Shown here piece by piece: positions 42,682 through 51,281 of a DNA stretch of 64,000 nucleotides. Where the stretch lies: assembly GCA_027315345.1 (NCBI GenBank), contig DAHUYE010000043.1, forward strand, positions 1 to 64,000, given 5' to 3'. The notes below the pieces were generated by a model. That model saw nothing but the letters and a program-made list of their open reading frames with translations. It did no database searches and was not told where the DNA came from. The stretch comes from Actinomycetota bacterium. Its GTDB lineage: Bacteria; Actinomycetota; Acidimicrobiia; Acidimicrobiales; JAJPHE01. The position numbers were made by a program, and so were the translations under genes. Position 1 is the stretch's first letter, and each line of letters starts with the position of its first letter.

Positions 42682-43950
42682 TCAACCGGTGATGCGGGTG
42701 ACCTCGGGTACGGCCGAACCGATCTCCCCGATCGCCATCACCTGGACGGTGCTACCGGTGTGGGTGGCGTTGACCACGTCACCGTCACCGACATAGATGC
42801 CGACGTGGTAGATCGAGCCGCCCGACGACCAGAAGACCAGGTCCCCGGGGGCGGCCTGGGAGAGTGGGACGTGGGAGCCGGCGTCGTACTGGCCGGCGGC
42901 GGTGCGGGGCAGGGTGACCCCCTGTTCCTCGAAGGCCCGGTAGACCAGGCCCGAACAGTCATAGGCGCCCAGGCCCGAGGCCCCGTAGGAGTAGGGCTTT
43001 CCCTGCTGGGAAAGGGCGAACTTCTCGGCCCGCTGGGTCAGGCTGGGCGGGGCCGGGGACGGGGCTGGAGCCGGGCCCGAGGCGGCCGAGGAGCTGTAGA
43101 CAGGAGGAAGGGATACCTCCGCCATGGCCGTGAAGACACCCGGCGGGGTGGATCCGTCCGAGCCGAAGGCCCGGACCTCACCGGCCCCGTCCACCAGCCA
43201 GTAGCCGTTGGAGTCGTCGGCCGCCACCAACTGGTCCACGGGGGTGCCCGACCCGGCCGGGGCTCCCGAGCCCAGGAAAGTGGCGTCCCCGTAGTTGAAG
43301 ACACCCCCGTCGGCGGCGTAGAGCCAATACCCCCTGCCGTCGGCGGTGGGGGTGATGCCGGTGACCGGGGCGGAGAGCTTCTTGGCCCCGGCCGAGCCGA
43401 AGAAGCCGGCATCACCGAAAGTGAACACCCCTCCGTCGGAGGCGACCAGCCAGTAGCCCCGGCCGTCGCTGGTGGGGGCTATGGCGATGACCGGGCTGGC
43501 CAGGTGCTCGGCCCCGGTGGAGCCGTAGAAGCCGGCGTCCCCGTAGCTGAAGACGCCTCCGTCGGAGGCGACCAGCCAGTAGCCCTTACCGTCGGCGGTG
43601 GCGGCCATGCCGACTACGGGATGGGTGATGCCCTGGGGCGAGCCGTAACCGGTGGCGTCACCGAAGGCGGTCACCCGTCCGCCGCTCTCGGCCAGCCAGT
43701 AGCCGCTGCCGTCCGGGGTGGGGACGATGGCCGCCACATAGGCGCCCGAATCGGGCGTGTCGGAACCGAGGGACTGAGCCCCTCCTACGGCGTCGACGTG
43801 ACCGCCGCTATGTGCCATCCAATAGGACGGGGCCTGATCGGCAACAACTGGTGTCGTGCCGCTGAAGCTGAGGGTGACCGTTCCGGCCGCAAAGCCGGCT
43901 GCGCCCAAGAGGAAACGGGCCACCCGATGTCTGGAGTGGTGCTTGCGCAT
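42682..43950 (-). CDS. secreted NlpC/P60 peptidoglycan hydrolase with GYWLVASDGG repeats
   Basis: A 422-aa secreted protein. ATG 43950 follows AAGGAGG, and a signal peptide (FLLGAAGFAAGTVTLSFSG) ends near VVA/D. Six repeats of about 45 residues follow, each with a core like GYWLVASDGGVFSYGDAGFYGS, then a Pro/Ala/Ser linker. The C-terminal NlpC/P60 domain has Cys in YDCSGLVYRAF and His in YHVGIYVGDG. Such enzymes cut peptide cross-links in the cell wall. The repeats probably form a beta-propeller-like wall-targeting part. A long leader precedes the gene. Confidence 0.93.
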   Translation of the reverse strand: MRKHHSRHRVARFLLGAAGFAAGTVTLSFSGTTPVVADQAPSYWMAHSGGHVDAVGGAQSLGSDTPDSGAYVAAIVPTPDGSGYWLAESGGRVTAFGDATGYGSPQGITHPVVGMAATADGKGYWLVASDGGVFSYGDAGFYGSTGAEHLASPVIAIAPTSDGRGYWLVASDGGVFTFGDAGFFGSAGAKKLSAPVTGITPTADGRGYWLYAADGGVFNYGDATFLGSGAPAGSGTPVDQLVAADDSNGYWLVDGAGEVRAFGSDGSTPPGVFTAMAEVSLPPVYSSSAASGPAPAPSPAPPSLTQRAEKFALSQQGKPYSYGASGLGAYDCSGLVYRAFEEQGVTLPRTAAGQYDAGSHVPLSQAAPGDLVFWSSGGSIYHVGIYVGDGDVVNATHTGSTVQVMAIGEIGSAVPEVTRITG

Positions 43951-44242
43951 CTCACGCCTCCTTGAGAAGTGGGCCGGGGACCCGGGCCCTTCAGGTGTGG
44001 TGGAGTGCGGGCAACCGCCTTTTGGCATTCAGCTCGCGACCGGACCGATTGCAGGTGCCGCCGCCGAGGGGCGTGGTTCCGTGATCGGGTCGGGACTCTC
44101 GTCCGTACGAGGTGCAGACGGAAAACCCTGGTTCTCTTCGGCTAGGCGATCACCTCATAGGGGGGGGCGCGCCGCACCAAGGCGCTGGGGTTGGGGGGGA
44201 CGACCGGGCAGAGGCGCGGCCGGGGGCGTATCGACTCCGTCA

Positions 44243-44270
44243 GGACCGAAGTCCCACGACGAAGTTCGTC
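44243..44270 (-). repeat. two adjacent RNA hairpins
   Basis: GGACCGAAGTCC (minus-strand RNA GGACUUCGGUCC, UUCG tetraloop) and GACGAAGTTCGTC lie side by side at the predicted start of the NlpC/P60 leader. Either they end yqgE transcripts or they stabilise the leader. Confidence 0.5.
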
Positions 44271-44299
44271 ACTCTAGGTGAATATCCTCCAAAATCCAA
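44271..44299 (-). promoter_or_regulatory. candidate promoter for the NlpC/P60 gene
   Basis: On the minus strand TTGGAT and TAGAGT are spaced by exactly 17 bp in an AT-richer patch. This would give a transcript start near 44264 and a leader of about 310 nt. Confidence 0.4.
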
Positions 44300-44415
44300 C
44301 CTCGGCGGTTTGGGAAATCCCCCCGGCGGGTATGAAGCGGCGCCGCCGGCCGCACCGGTGGGCCGCCGCCCGGACCCCCAGCCGAAGGCGTGGCAGCCCT
44401 CCGGCCGGCCGGTGG

Positions 44416-44976
44416 TCAGTTGAGGGAGGGGTCCTCGGGGAAGGCGGCCAGCATGGCCAGGCTGGATCGCTTCTGGCGGCGCAGGACCGCCGGCCACAGG
44501 CCGGCCGGATCGGGGCCGAAGGCGTCCTCATCCTCCCGGCGCAGTACCAGCCACCCCCCGGCTTCCAGCTCGGTCTCGACCTGGCCCTCCCCCCAGCCGG
44601 CATAGCCGGCGAAGAGCCGCAGTCCCAGGCTGGCCTGGCCCAACTCGGCCACCGGCTTGTCCAGATTGACCGAGCCCACCGAGCCGAACAGGTGGCTCCA
44701 GCTGGGCCCGGACTCGGGGAAGGCCAGTTTGACCAGGCAGATGGCCGCCTCGGGCTGGACCGGGCCCCCGACGTGGACCGTCCCAGGTGGCAGGGCCAGG
44801 CCCTCCAGGTCGGGAAGGATGTCGGACGCCCGTACGTGGCTGGGCCGGTTGAGAACCACCCCGACCGCCCCGGTCTCGCTGTGTTCCAGCATGAGTACGA
44901 CCGTCCGGTCGAAATTGGGGTCCCGCATCACCGGGCTGGCCACCAGGAGGCGGCCAGTGAGCCTCCGCCCCACCAC
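44416..44976 (-). CDS. YqgE/AlgH family protein
   Basis: A 186-aa protein of the YqgE/AlgH (DUF179) family. LTGRLLVASPVMRDPNFDRTVVLMLEHSETGAVGVVLNRP and VHVGGPVQPEAAICL are diagnostic, as is FAGYAGWGEGQVETELEAGGW. The family is widely conserved and of unknown biochemical function. GTG 44976 (or the next GTG) is the start. It is read on the same strand as the NlpC/P60 gene but separated by 465 bp. Confidence 0.92.
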   Translation of the reverse strand: MVGRRLTGRLLVASPVMRDPNFDRTVVLMLEHSETGAVGVVLNRPSHVRASDILPDLEGLALPPGTVHVGGPVQPEAAICLVKLAFPESGPSWSHLFGSVGSVNLDKPVAELGQASLGLRLFAGYAGWGEGQVETELEAGGWLVLRREDEDAFGPDPAGLWPAVLRRQKRSSLAMLAAFPEDPSLN

Positions 44977-44999
44977 GGGCGTACCTTAGGGCGGGCAGC

Positions 45000-45034
45000 G
45001 CAAAGGGCCGGCGGGGGGGATGCCGGCCCTTTGC
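45000..45034. terminator. 13-bp perfect inverted repeat upstream of yqgE
   Basis: GCAAAGGGCCGGC and GCCGGCCCTTTGC flank a 9-base G-rich loop. It sits 24 bp before the yqgE start and 220 bp past the cysH end, both minus-strand. It looks like a factor-independent terminator without U-tract, or an operator for yqgE. Confidence 0.55.
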
Positions 45035-45255
45035 TACCTACCTGGGGGTTCTACCGGAGGGGGGTCCGGGACCTCACCAGCAAGAGCAATTCAAACGCCT
45101 GGGACGTCATCTGTCCAACAGTTATTCGTGATACGCCTGATCCACTTGGAAGATAGGCCAGCTAGAGTGGGTTGGAGGCCCCTAAACGGTCAAGAACTCT
45201 TTTCCAAGATGTCAGTAAATGGCGCCGCCGGGCCGGAGCGCGGCAGCCCCAGGCC

Positions 45256-45927
45256 TCAGAGGTGGATTCCGCACTCGGTCTTGTCGGTGCCCGACCAGCG
45301 TCCGGCCCGGGGGTCCTCGCCCGGCCGGACAGCCCGGGTGGTGGGAGCGCAGCCGATGGAGAGGAATCCCTGGCTGGTGAGGGGATGGATGGGCAGGCCG
45401 TGGTCGACCACGTAGCCGGAGACGTCCCGGTCGGTCCAGGTGGCCAGGGGGTTCACCTTGACCAGGCCGCGGGCTTCGTCCCAGCCCACGATGGGCGCCT
45501 CGGCCCGGGTGGCGGCCTCGGCCCGCCGCAGGCCTGTCATCCAGGCCCCCCGGCCTTCCAGGGCCCGGGCCAGCGGGGCGACCTTGCGCAACTCACAGCA
45601 GCGTCCGGTGCCGCACGGCCACTCCTCAGCCCCCAGGGTGGGGCCGATGACCCGGAGGTTGAGGTCGTAGCGGCGCCGCACGGTTTCGACGTACTCGAGG
45701 GTCTCGGGGAAGTGGAACCCGGTATCCAGGAACACGACCTCGACCCCGGGGAACTGGCGGACGGCCACGTCGATGAGGACGCAGTCCTGGAAGGAGGAGG
45801 CCAGTACCAAAGAGGCCCCGAAGCGGTCGCGGGCCCAGCGCAGGACCGCCGCCGCCGAGGCGGTCTCGAACCGCCCGGAAATTCCGGCCAGCTCGGCTCC
45901 ATCCAGCAGCGTCATCATGTCCGTCAC
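45256..45927 (-). CDS. cysH: adenylyl/phosphoadenylyl-sulfate reductase (CysH)
   Basis: A 223-aa assimilatory sulfonucleotide reductase that makes sulfite from APS or PAPS. SSFQDCVLIDVA is the nucleotide-binding (P-loop-like) region, and VVFLDTGFHFPETLEY is conserved. The double pair of cysteines in GRCCELRK and GCAPTTR plus the C-terminal ECGIHL is the four-Cys plus catalytic Cys set of the iron-sulfur APS-type enzymes. GTG 45927 is preceded by GGGAGAG. No other sulfate-assimilation gene is in the window. Confidence 0.93.
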   Translation of the reverse strand: MTDMMTLLDGAELAGISGRFETASAAAVLRWARDRFGASLVLASSFQDCVLIDVAVRQFPGVEVVFLDTGFHFPETLEYVETVRRRYDLNLRVIGPTLGAEEWPCGTGRCCELRKVAPLARALEGRGAWMTGLRRAEAATRAEAPIVGWDEARGLVKVNPLATWTDRDVSGYVVDHGLPIHPLTSQGFLSIGCAPTTRAVRPGEDPRAGRWSGTDKTECGIHL

Positions 45928-45957
45928 GGCGTCTCTCCCCAGCGGGCGTCGGCCTAT

Positions 45958-45984
45958 CTGAGCATTCCTGAGTATTCCAGTCAA
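45958..45984 (-). promoter_or_regulatory. candidate cysH promoter with 10-bp direct repeat
   Basis: On the minus strand TTGACT is followed by GAATACTCAG and GAATGCTCAG, a 9/10-match tandem direct repeat overlapping the spacer and -10 area, about 30 bp upstream of the cysH start. The repeat could be an operator for a sulfur or redox regulator. Confidence 0.35.
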
Positions 45985-46087
45985 CTTTCTCAACAATCGG
46001 CGCGACGCCGGGGCCGCCCGAAGATTCCCGGCGCCCCTCCAACCGGTGCCCGCCGCCGGCCCGGGCCGGCATTAGGGTCCGGCCATC

Positions 46088-48403
46088 GTGCGGGGCGGAC
46101 GCCAACACCGGGCTGTGCTGATCGGCCTCCTGGTCCTCGGAATCGCCTGTACCAGCGTGGTGGTGGGCCTCTCGGCCCGGCCGGCCGGCGCCGCCGGCAC
46201 CGGTAGCGGGCCGGGGCCGGGAACGGTCGCCTCGCTGGCTTTCTCCCCCGCCCCGGTGGCCCCCACCGGCAGCCTGGCCCCGGGCCAGGCCGTGGACGTG
46301 ACCCTTACCGCCCTGGATCCCTCCGGAGCACCCGTCAATGACGGCCTGGTCTATCTGTCCCTGACCTCCACGGCGGCGGCGGCCGGGACCGCCTCGGTGG
46401 GAGGGACCGCCCTGACCTCCAGCCCGGAACCCTTCACCACCTCCCAGAACGGGCTGGTGGCCATCGCCTACGCCGCCGCCGACCCCCAGTGTTCGAGCGG
46501 TGGCGTATGCATCCCGGCCGCCTTCCCCACGGCCGGGGCCGATGAGATCCAGGCCTCGACGGCTCCGCCGTCCGGCTCGGGGGCCGGAGCGTCCGCCTCC
46601 CCGACCACGGCCCAGGACGCCTACTCCTACGCCCCGGCCGGCCCGGCGCCGGGCCCGGACCGCTACAGCTTCTCCCCCGATCCTCTGGCCGGCCCCGGCA
46701 GCCTCCAGGCCGGCCAGAGCGTGTCGGTGGTCCTCACCGTGACCCGGGCCTCCGGGGCGCCGGAGCCCCAGGCGGCCGTCTTCGTCTCCGTGGCCACCAC
46801 CAGCGGTGGAGCCACCCCCCAGGTCACCTCGACCCAGTGCGCCCAGGGACAACTCGGTTCCGCCCCAACCGACTGCACGACCGACGCCAACGGCCATCTG
46901 GCCCTGGACTACTCGGTGCCCAGCCCGGGGCCGGGCTCGACCCTGCCCACCACGGGCCAGGATGCGATCACCGTCCAGAACCAGGCCGGCACCCCGACCG
47001 AATCGGCCACGGATGTCTATGAATACGGCGCCGCGTCCTACCACCTGTCGTCCACGCCCATGGCGCCGACCGGGTCGCTGGGATCGAACCAGTCCGAGAC
47101 CCTGTCCGTCACCGTCGTCGGGCCCGACGGGGTGGCGGTCCCTGACTGTCCGGTGTACCTGGTCCTGGCCGCGGCCAAGGACCAGGCCCCCGCCGGTTCG
47201 GCGGTGGCCACGGGAGCCACCCCCAGCCCGCAGAACCCGACCGGCGCCCCCGGCCTCGGCCCCAGCCCGGAGCCGTTCGACACCGACACCAACGGCGTGA
47301 TCCTGGTGACCTACTCCACCCCCGCTGGCACGCCATCCAGCGGCATGGACGTGCTGGTGGCCCAGAACCGGGCCACCAACCCGGACGTGGGGGTCTTCGA
47401 TCCCTATTCCTTCTCCTCCCCGGAGTTCTCCTTCTCCCCTGACCCCCTGGCCCCCGGCGCCTACCTCCACCCCGGCCAGAGCGTGACCACCACTCTTTCG
47501 GTGACGGCCTCGGCCCCCGGCGTCTATCTCTCCTTCGATCCGGCCCCGGGCGGGGGCTCGGCCTCGGTGGCCGGAGTTGCTCTGGGCCCCGCACCCAGCC
47601 CCTTCACCCCCGGCCCCGACGGCCGGCTCAGCCTCACCTACCAGGCCCCGGCCAGCCTCCCCAAGTCCGGGACCGACCGGATCGTGGTCCAGGACGCCGC
47701 CAGCGGGCCGGCCGCAGCCGCCTCGGACACCTACTCCTTCTCCCCCGGCCCGGCGGCCGGGACCGGCTCGGGGCCCGGCCCGGGCTACTGGCTGGTGGCG
47801 GCGGACGGAGGGGTCTTCAGCTTCGGTGGCGCCGGCTTCTTCGGGTCAACCGGGGCCATCCACCTGGCGGCGCCGGTGGTCGGGATGGCCGCTGCCCCCG
47901 ACGGCGGGGGGTACTGGCTGGTGGCCTCCGACGGGGGGGTCTTCAGCTTCGGGGACGCCCGCTTCTTCGGGTCCACCGGGGCCATCCATCTGGCCGCCCC
48001 GATCGTGGGCATGGCCGCCACCCCCGACGGCGGGGGGTACTGGCTGGCCGGGGCCGATGGGTCCGTCTACGCCTTCGGGGACGCCCCGGCCCGGGGCGGG
48101 GCCAACGGAACCGGCCTGGCCGCCCCGGTGGACGGGATCGCCCCCACCGCCACCGGGCTGGGGTACTGGCTGGTGGCCTCCGACGGGGGGGTCTTCAGCT
48201 TCGGGGACGCCGCCTGGTACGGCTCCACCGGCGGGGAGCACCTGAACGCCCCGGTGCTGGGCCTGGCCCCGACCGCCAACGCCGCCGGTTACCGCCTGGT
48301 GGCCCGGGACGGCGGGGTCTTTGCCTTCGGGAACGCCGCCTTTGACGGGTCCGAAGGGGGTGAAAGGCTCAATTCACCTGTCGTCGGGATGGCGACCACG
48401 TAA
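46088..48403 (+). CDS. large secreted surface protein: Ig-like repeats plus GYWLVASDGG repeats
   Basis: A 771-aa exported protein. GTG 46088 is followed by a signal peptide (VLIGLLVLGIACTSVVVGLSA). Residues of about 45-555 hold four Ig-like (invasin/Big-type) units of about 120 residues. Each starts near FSPDPLA..G.L.PGQSV and ends near DTYSFSP. The last 210 residues carry five repeats with a core like GYWLVASDGGVFSFGDARFFGS. This second module is the same family as in the NlpC/P60 protein. No catalytic domain is visible, so an adhesin or wall-structure role is likely. Confidence 0.85.
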   Translation: MRGGRQHRAVLIGLLVLGIACTSVVVGLSARPAGAAGTGSGPGPGTVASLAFSPAPVAPTGSLAPGQAVDVTLTALDPSGAPVNDGLVYLSLTSTAAAAGTASVGGTALTSSPEPFTTSQNGLVAIAYAAADPQCSSGGVCIPAAFPTAGADEIQASTAPPSGSGAGASASPTTAQDAYSYAPAGPAPGPDRYSFSPDPLAGPGSLQAGQSVSVVLTVTRASGAPEPQAAVFVSVATTSGGATPQVTSTQCAQGQLGSAPTDCTTDANGHLALDYSVPSPGPGSTLPTTGQDAITVQNQAGTPTESATDVYEYGAASYHLSSTPMAPTGSLGSNQSETLSVTVVGPDGVAVPDCPVYLVLAAAKDQAPAGSAVATGATPSPQNPTGAPGLGPSPEPFDTDTNGVILVTYSTPAGTPSSGMDVLVAQNRATNPDVGVFDPYSFSSPEFSFSPDPLAPGAYLHPGQSVTTTLSVTASAPGVYLSFDPAPGGGSASVAGVALGPAPSPFTPGPDGRLSLTYQAPASLPKSGTDRIVVQDAASGPAAAASDTYSFSPGPAAGTGSGPGPGYWLVAADGGVFSFGGAGFFGSTGAIHLAAPVVGMAAAPDGGGYWLVASDGGVFSFGDARFFGSTGAIHLAAPIVGMAATPDGGGYWLAGADGSVYAFGDAPARGGANGTGLAAPVDGIAPTATGLGYWLVASDGGVFSFGDAAWYGSTGGEHLNAPVLGLAPTANAAGYRLVARDGGVFAFGNAAFDGSEGGERLNSPVVGMATT

Positions 48404-48478
48404 AGAAGTCGCTGGAAGACTGTATTTCACTATGAGTGGCGCGCTACCCTCTCCACAGTGGCCCCGGGGAGGGTAAGG

Positions 48479-50926
48479 GTGGAGTTCCCCCCAGACGACG
48501 CGCGCTCCGTGGCGTGCGCTACCAGTGACCTGATCCTCGTCATAGACCGCGCCGGACGGGTGGCGGCCAGCTTCGGGCCCGCCCTGGAGGTGATCGGCTC
48601 CCCGGCCGAAGGCCTGATCGGGAACCGGGCCATCGGCCTGGTCCATCCCGATGACCGCGGCCATGTGATCGACTACGTGGCCAAGCACCTCGAGCGACCG
48701 GAACTGGCCCAGAAGCTGGACCGCTTCCGGGTCCAGGCCTCCGACGGCACGTGGCGCCACCTGGTGGCCCGGGCCGTCAACCGCATCCACGACCCGCGCA
48801 TCCGGGGCGTGGTCCTCACCCTGGCCGATGAGACCGATCTGCAGGCGGCCATGGCCGCCCTCACCGCCAGCGAGGGTCACTACCGCTCCATCCTGGCCGG
48901 CCTGGACGCCGCCGTGCTGGTCATGGACCGGGACGGAGCGGTGGTGTCGTGCAACCCGGCCGCCGAGTCCCTCTTCGGCCAGCCCCGACCGGCCATGGTG
49001 GGCGACCGTCCCTTCGAGGCCCGGGTGGTGGACGAGGACGGCCGGGACCTACCCCCGGAGCGGTTCCCGACCCGGGTGGCGGCGCAGACCGGTAAGGCCA
49101 GCCGCGCCGTCCTCATCGGCATCGAACGGGAGGGCCAGCGGCGCTGGCTGTCGGTCGACACCGTCCCGCTGTCGGTTCCCGCCGAGGGCCGGCCCCTGGT
49201 GGCCGCCTCCTTCAGCGACATCACCGAACTGCGGGAGCAGTCCGACGCCGCCGCCCGCAGCGCCCGTCGCTTCCGCCGCCTGACGGCCCGCACCGGAACT
49301 GCCCTCCTGGTCTGCGAAGCCGACGGCACCCTCTGCTACGCCAACGACAGTGCCATCGACCTGTTCGGTCCGGGGCTGGCCGAGCTGGACGGGGTCTGCT
49401 TCGACGACCTGGTGCTGGCCGAGGACCTGGCCAGCTTCAACGCCGCCTTCGACGCCGCCGTCCACCGCCCCGAGCGGCACCACGCGGTGGAGTTCCGGGG
49501 CGGCCGCCACCGTCCCGACGGGTCCATCCCCCACTTCGAGGGTCGCTTCACCAATCTGTTGTCGGACCCCGACGTGGGCGGGGTCGTCATCAATGTCGAG
49601 GACGTCACCGAGCGGCGCCGGATGGCCGAGACCCTGGCCCATCAGGCTCTCCATGATCCTCTCACCAATCTGCCCAACCGGTCCCTGTTCATGGACCGCC
49701 TCGAGCACTCCCTGCGCCGGTTGCAGCGGGGCCGGGCGCCGGTGGCGGTTCTCTTCGCCGACGTTGACCACTTCAAGGCCATCAACGACAGCCTGGGCCA
49801 CAGCACCGGTGATCGGGTCCTGCGTTCGCTGGCCGGACGGTTGCGGGCCCTCCTGCGCCCGGGGGACACGGTGGCCCGCTTCGGCGGGGACGAGTTCGTG
49901 CTGCTCTGCGAGGACACCACCGCCGAGGCCGCCCTGGTCATCGCCCGGCGCATCACCGGCCTGGCCGAGCCCATCTCCCGGGCCGTCAGTCCCTCTGGGG
50001 ATCTGAAGGTGACCCTCTCGGTCGGGGTGGCCGTGGCCAGCGACCCGGACATCACCCCCGGAGCCCTGCTGGCCAACGCCGACGCCGCCATGTACCGGGC
50101 CAAGGAGGAGGGCCGGTCGCGGGCGGCGGTGTACGACACGAGCATGCAGTTCGCCGCTCAGGGGCGGATGGAGACCGAGACGTCGCTGCGTCGGGCTCTG
50201 ACCGACCAGGAGCTGCGCCTCGTCTACCAGCCGGTGGTGCGCCTGGACGACCGCCGGGTGGTCGGAGCCGAGGCCCTGCTGCGCTGGGAGAACCCCCGCC
50301 GAGGACTGTTGCACCCCGGTGACTTCATGGCCGTGGCCGAGGAGACCGGCCTGATCGTGCCCATCGGCCAGTGGGTGATGGGCGAGGCCTGCCGCCAGGC
50401 GGCGGCGTGGACGTCGGCCGGGCACCCCACGCCGCAGATCTCCGTCAACATCTCCGGTCGCCAGCTCAGCGATCCCGGGTTCATCGATCAGGTCCGGAGG
50501 GAGATCGATGAGTCCGGCATCGACAGCTCCAGCCTCTCCCTGGAAGTGACCGAGAACGTGATCATGGCCGACCCGGACGGCTCCGCCACCGTCCTGGCCG
50601 GGCTCAAGGATCTCGGCGTGCTCATCAGCCTCGATGACTTCGGGACCGGCTACACGTCCCTCGGCTACCTGCGCCGCTTCCCGGTCGACGTGCTCAAGGT
50701 CGATCAGACCTTCGTGGGGGGTCTCGGGCATGACGCCGAGGACTCCAGCATCGTCTCGGCCATCCTGGGCCTGGCCGGCAGCCTCGGCCTGGCCACGGTG
50801 GCCGAGGGGGTGGAAACCGGTGAGCAGGCCGACGTGCTGACCGCCATGGGCTGCACCCACGCCCAGGGCTTCCAGTTCGGACACCCCGCCTCGGCCGAGG
50901 ACCTCACCACCCAGATGTCCGCCTGA
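48479..50926 (+). CDS. PAS-PAS-PAS-GGDEF-EAL cyclic-di-GMP enzyme
   Basis: An 815-aa soluble sensor enzyme. GTG 48479 has GGGGAGGG upstream; the track's GTG at 48458 has no site. Three PAS-like units fill residues of about 10-390 (ATSDLILVIDRAGRV, LDAAVLVMDRDGAVVSCNPAAE, TGTALLVCEADGTLCYAND). GGDEF follows (FGGDEFVLL) and then EAL (AEALLRWENP, VNISGRQL, LEVTENV, LDDFGTGYTS, LKVDQTF, VAEGVE). Both catalytic sites look intact. No membrane segment is present. It is the second bifunctional c-di-GMP protein within 12 kb. Confidence 0.92.
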   Translation: MEFPPDDARSVACATSDLILVIDRAGRVAASFGPALEVIGSPAEGLIGNRAIGLVHPDDRGHVIDYVAKHLERPELAQKLDRFRVQASDGTWRHLVARAVNRIHDPRIRGVVLTLADETDLQAAMAALTASEGHYRSILAGLDAAVLVMDRDGAVVSCNPAAESLFGQPRPAMVGDRPFEARVVDEDGRDLPPERFPTRVAAQTGKASRAVLIGIEREGQRRWLSVDTVPLSVPAEGRPLVAASFSDITELREQSDAAARSARRFRRLTARTGTALLVCEADGTLCYANDSAIDLFGPGLAELDGVCFDDLVLAEDLASFNAAFDAAVHRPERHHAVEFRGGRHRPDGSIPHFEGRFTNLLSDPDVGGVVINVEDVTERRRMAETLAHQALHDPLTNLPNRSLFMDRLEHSLRRLQRGRAPVAVLFADVDHFKAINDSLGHSTGDRVLRSLAGRLRALLRPGDTVARFGGDEFVLLCEDTTAEAALVIARRITGLAEPISRAVSPSGDLKVTLSVGVAVASDPDITPGALLANADAAMYRAKEEGRSRAAVYDTSMQFAAQGRMETETSLRRALTDQELRLVYQPVVRLDDRRVVGAEALLRWENPRRGLLHPGDFMAVAEETGLIVPIGQWVMGEACRQAAAWTSAGHPTPQISVNISGRQLSDPGFIDQVRREIDESGIDSSSLSLEVTENVIMADPDGSATVLAGLKDLGVLISLDDFGTGYTSLGYLRRFPVDVLKVDQTFVGGLGHDAEDSSIVSAILGLAGSLGLATVAEGVETGEQADVLTAMGCTHAQGFQFGHPASAEDLTTQMSA

Positions 50927-50994
50927 GGCGGCCCAACCTCTAGCCTTGGCGCTGACGCCGCGTCTCCGGCGTGCGCTCGTAAAGGAGCCTCGAA

Positions 50995-51210
50995 ATGGTT
51001 CTGGCAAACCTGGCCGGGCCCGACACCATCATCCTTATCGTCGTCGTCGCCCTGGTGTTCCTCTTCGGTGGCAGCCAACTGCCGAAGCTGGCCCGGGGCC
51101 TCGGCTCGGCGTCCCACGAGTTCCGCAAGGGCCTCGAGGAAGGCGGCCAGGACGCCGCCGCCAAGGACGCCGGGGCCGGCGGGACCGGTAAGCCCGACTC
51201 GGCCGGCTGA
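50995..51210 (+). CDS. tatA: second TatA-type translocase subunit (orphan)
   Basis: A 71-aa TatA/E protein. Membrane helix IILIVVVALVFLFGGSQLP, hinge and amphipathic helix KLARGLGSASHEFRKGLEEG are nearly identical to the TatA at 15172. The C-terminal tail is different (Ala/Gly/Asp-rich). It has no tatC beside it and so probably works with the distant tatC. Ribosome site is AAAGGAG. A small hairpin (ACGCCG/CGGCGT, 50955-50972) precedes it. Confidence 0.9.
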   Translation: MVLANLAGPDTIILIVVVALVFLFGGSQLPKLARGLGSASHEFRKGLEEGGQDAAAKDAGAGGTGKPDSAG

Positions 51211-51281
51211 GCCCAGCTGGGGCCGGGACCCGGGTTCTGCCCTGGTCCCGCCGTCGCCCGGTCAACCCCGCCCCTCCCTTC

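Larger units (their letters stand above)
43951..44415 (-). other. 465-bp gene-free region with long leader of the NlpC/P60 gene
   Basis: No credible coding frame is present on either strand. Read on the minus strand it holds a promoter-like pair (44271-44299) and two adjacent hairpins, GACGAACTTCGTC and GGACTTCGGTCC with a UUCG loop (44243-44270). About 290 bases of leader then run down to the ribosome site. Wall-hydrolase genes of actinobacteria often have c-di-AMP riboswitches upstream. I looked for the conserved GGGGUGAAUC and CAGCUAACCUCG elements and did not find convincing copies. Confidence 0.6.

Noticed and set aside
43951-44281. c-di-AMP (ydaO) riboswitch
   Set aside because: The conserved GGGGUGAAUC and CAGCUAACCUCG elements are not recognisable. 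A covariance search with the Rfam ydaO model would decide.
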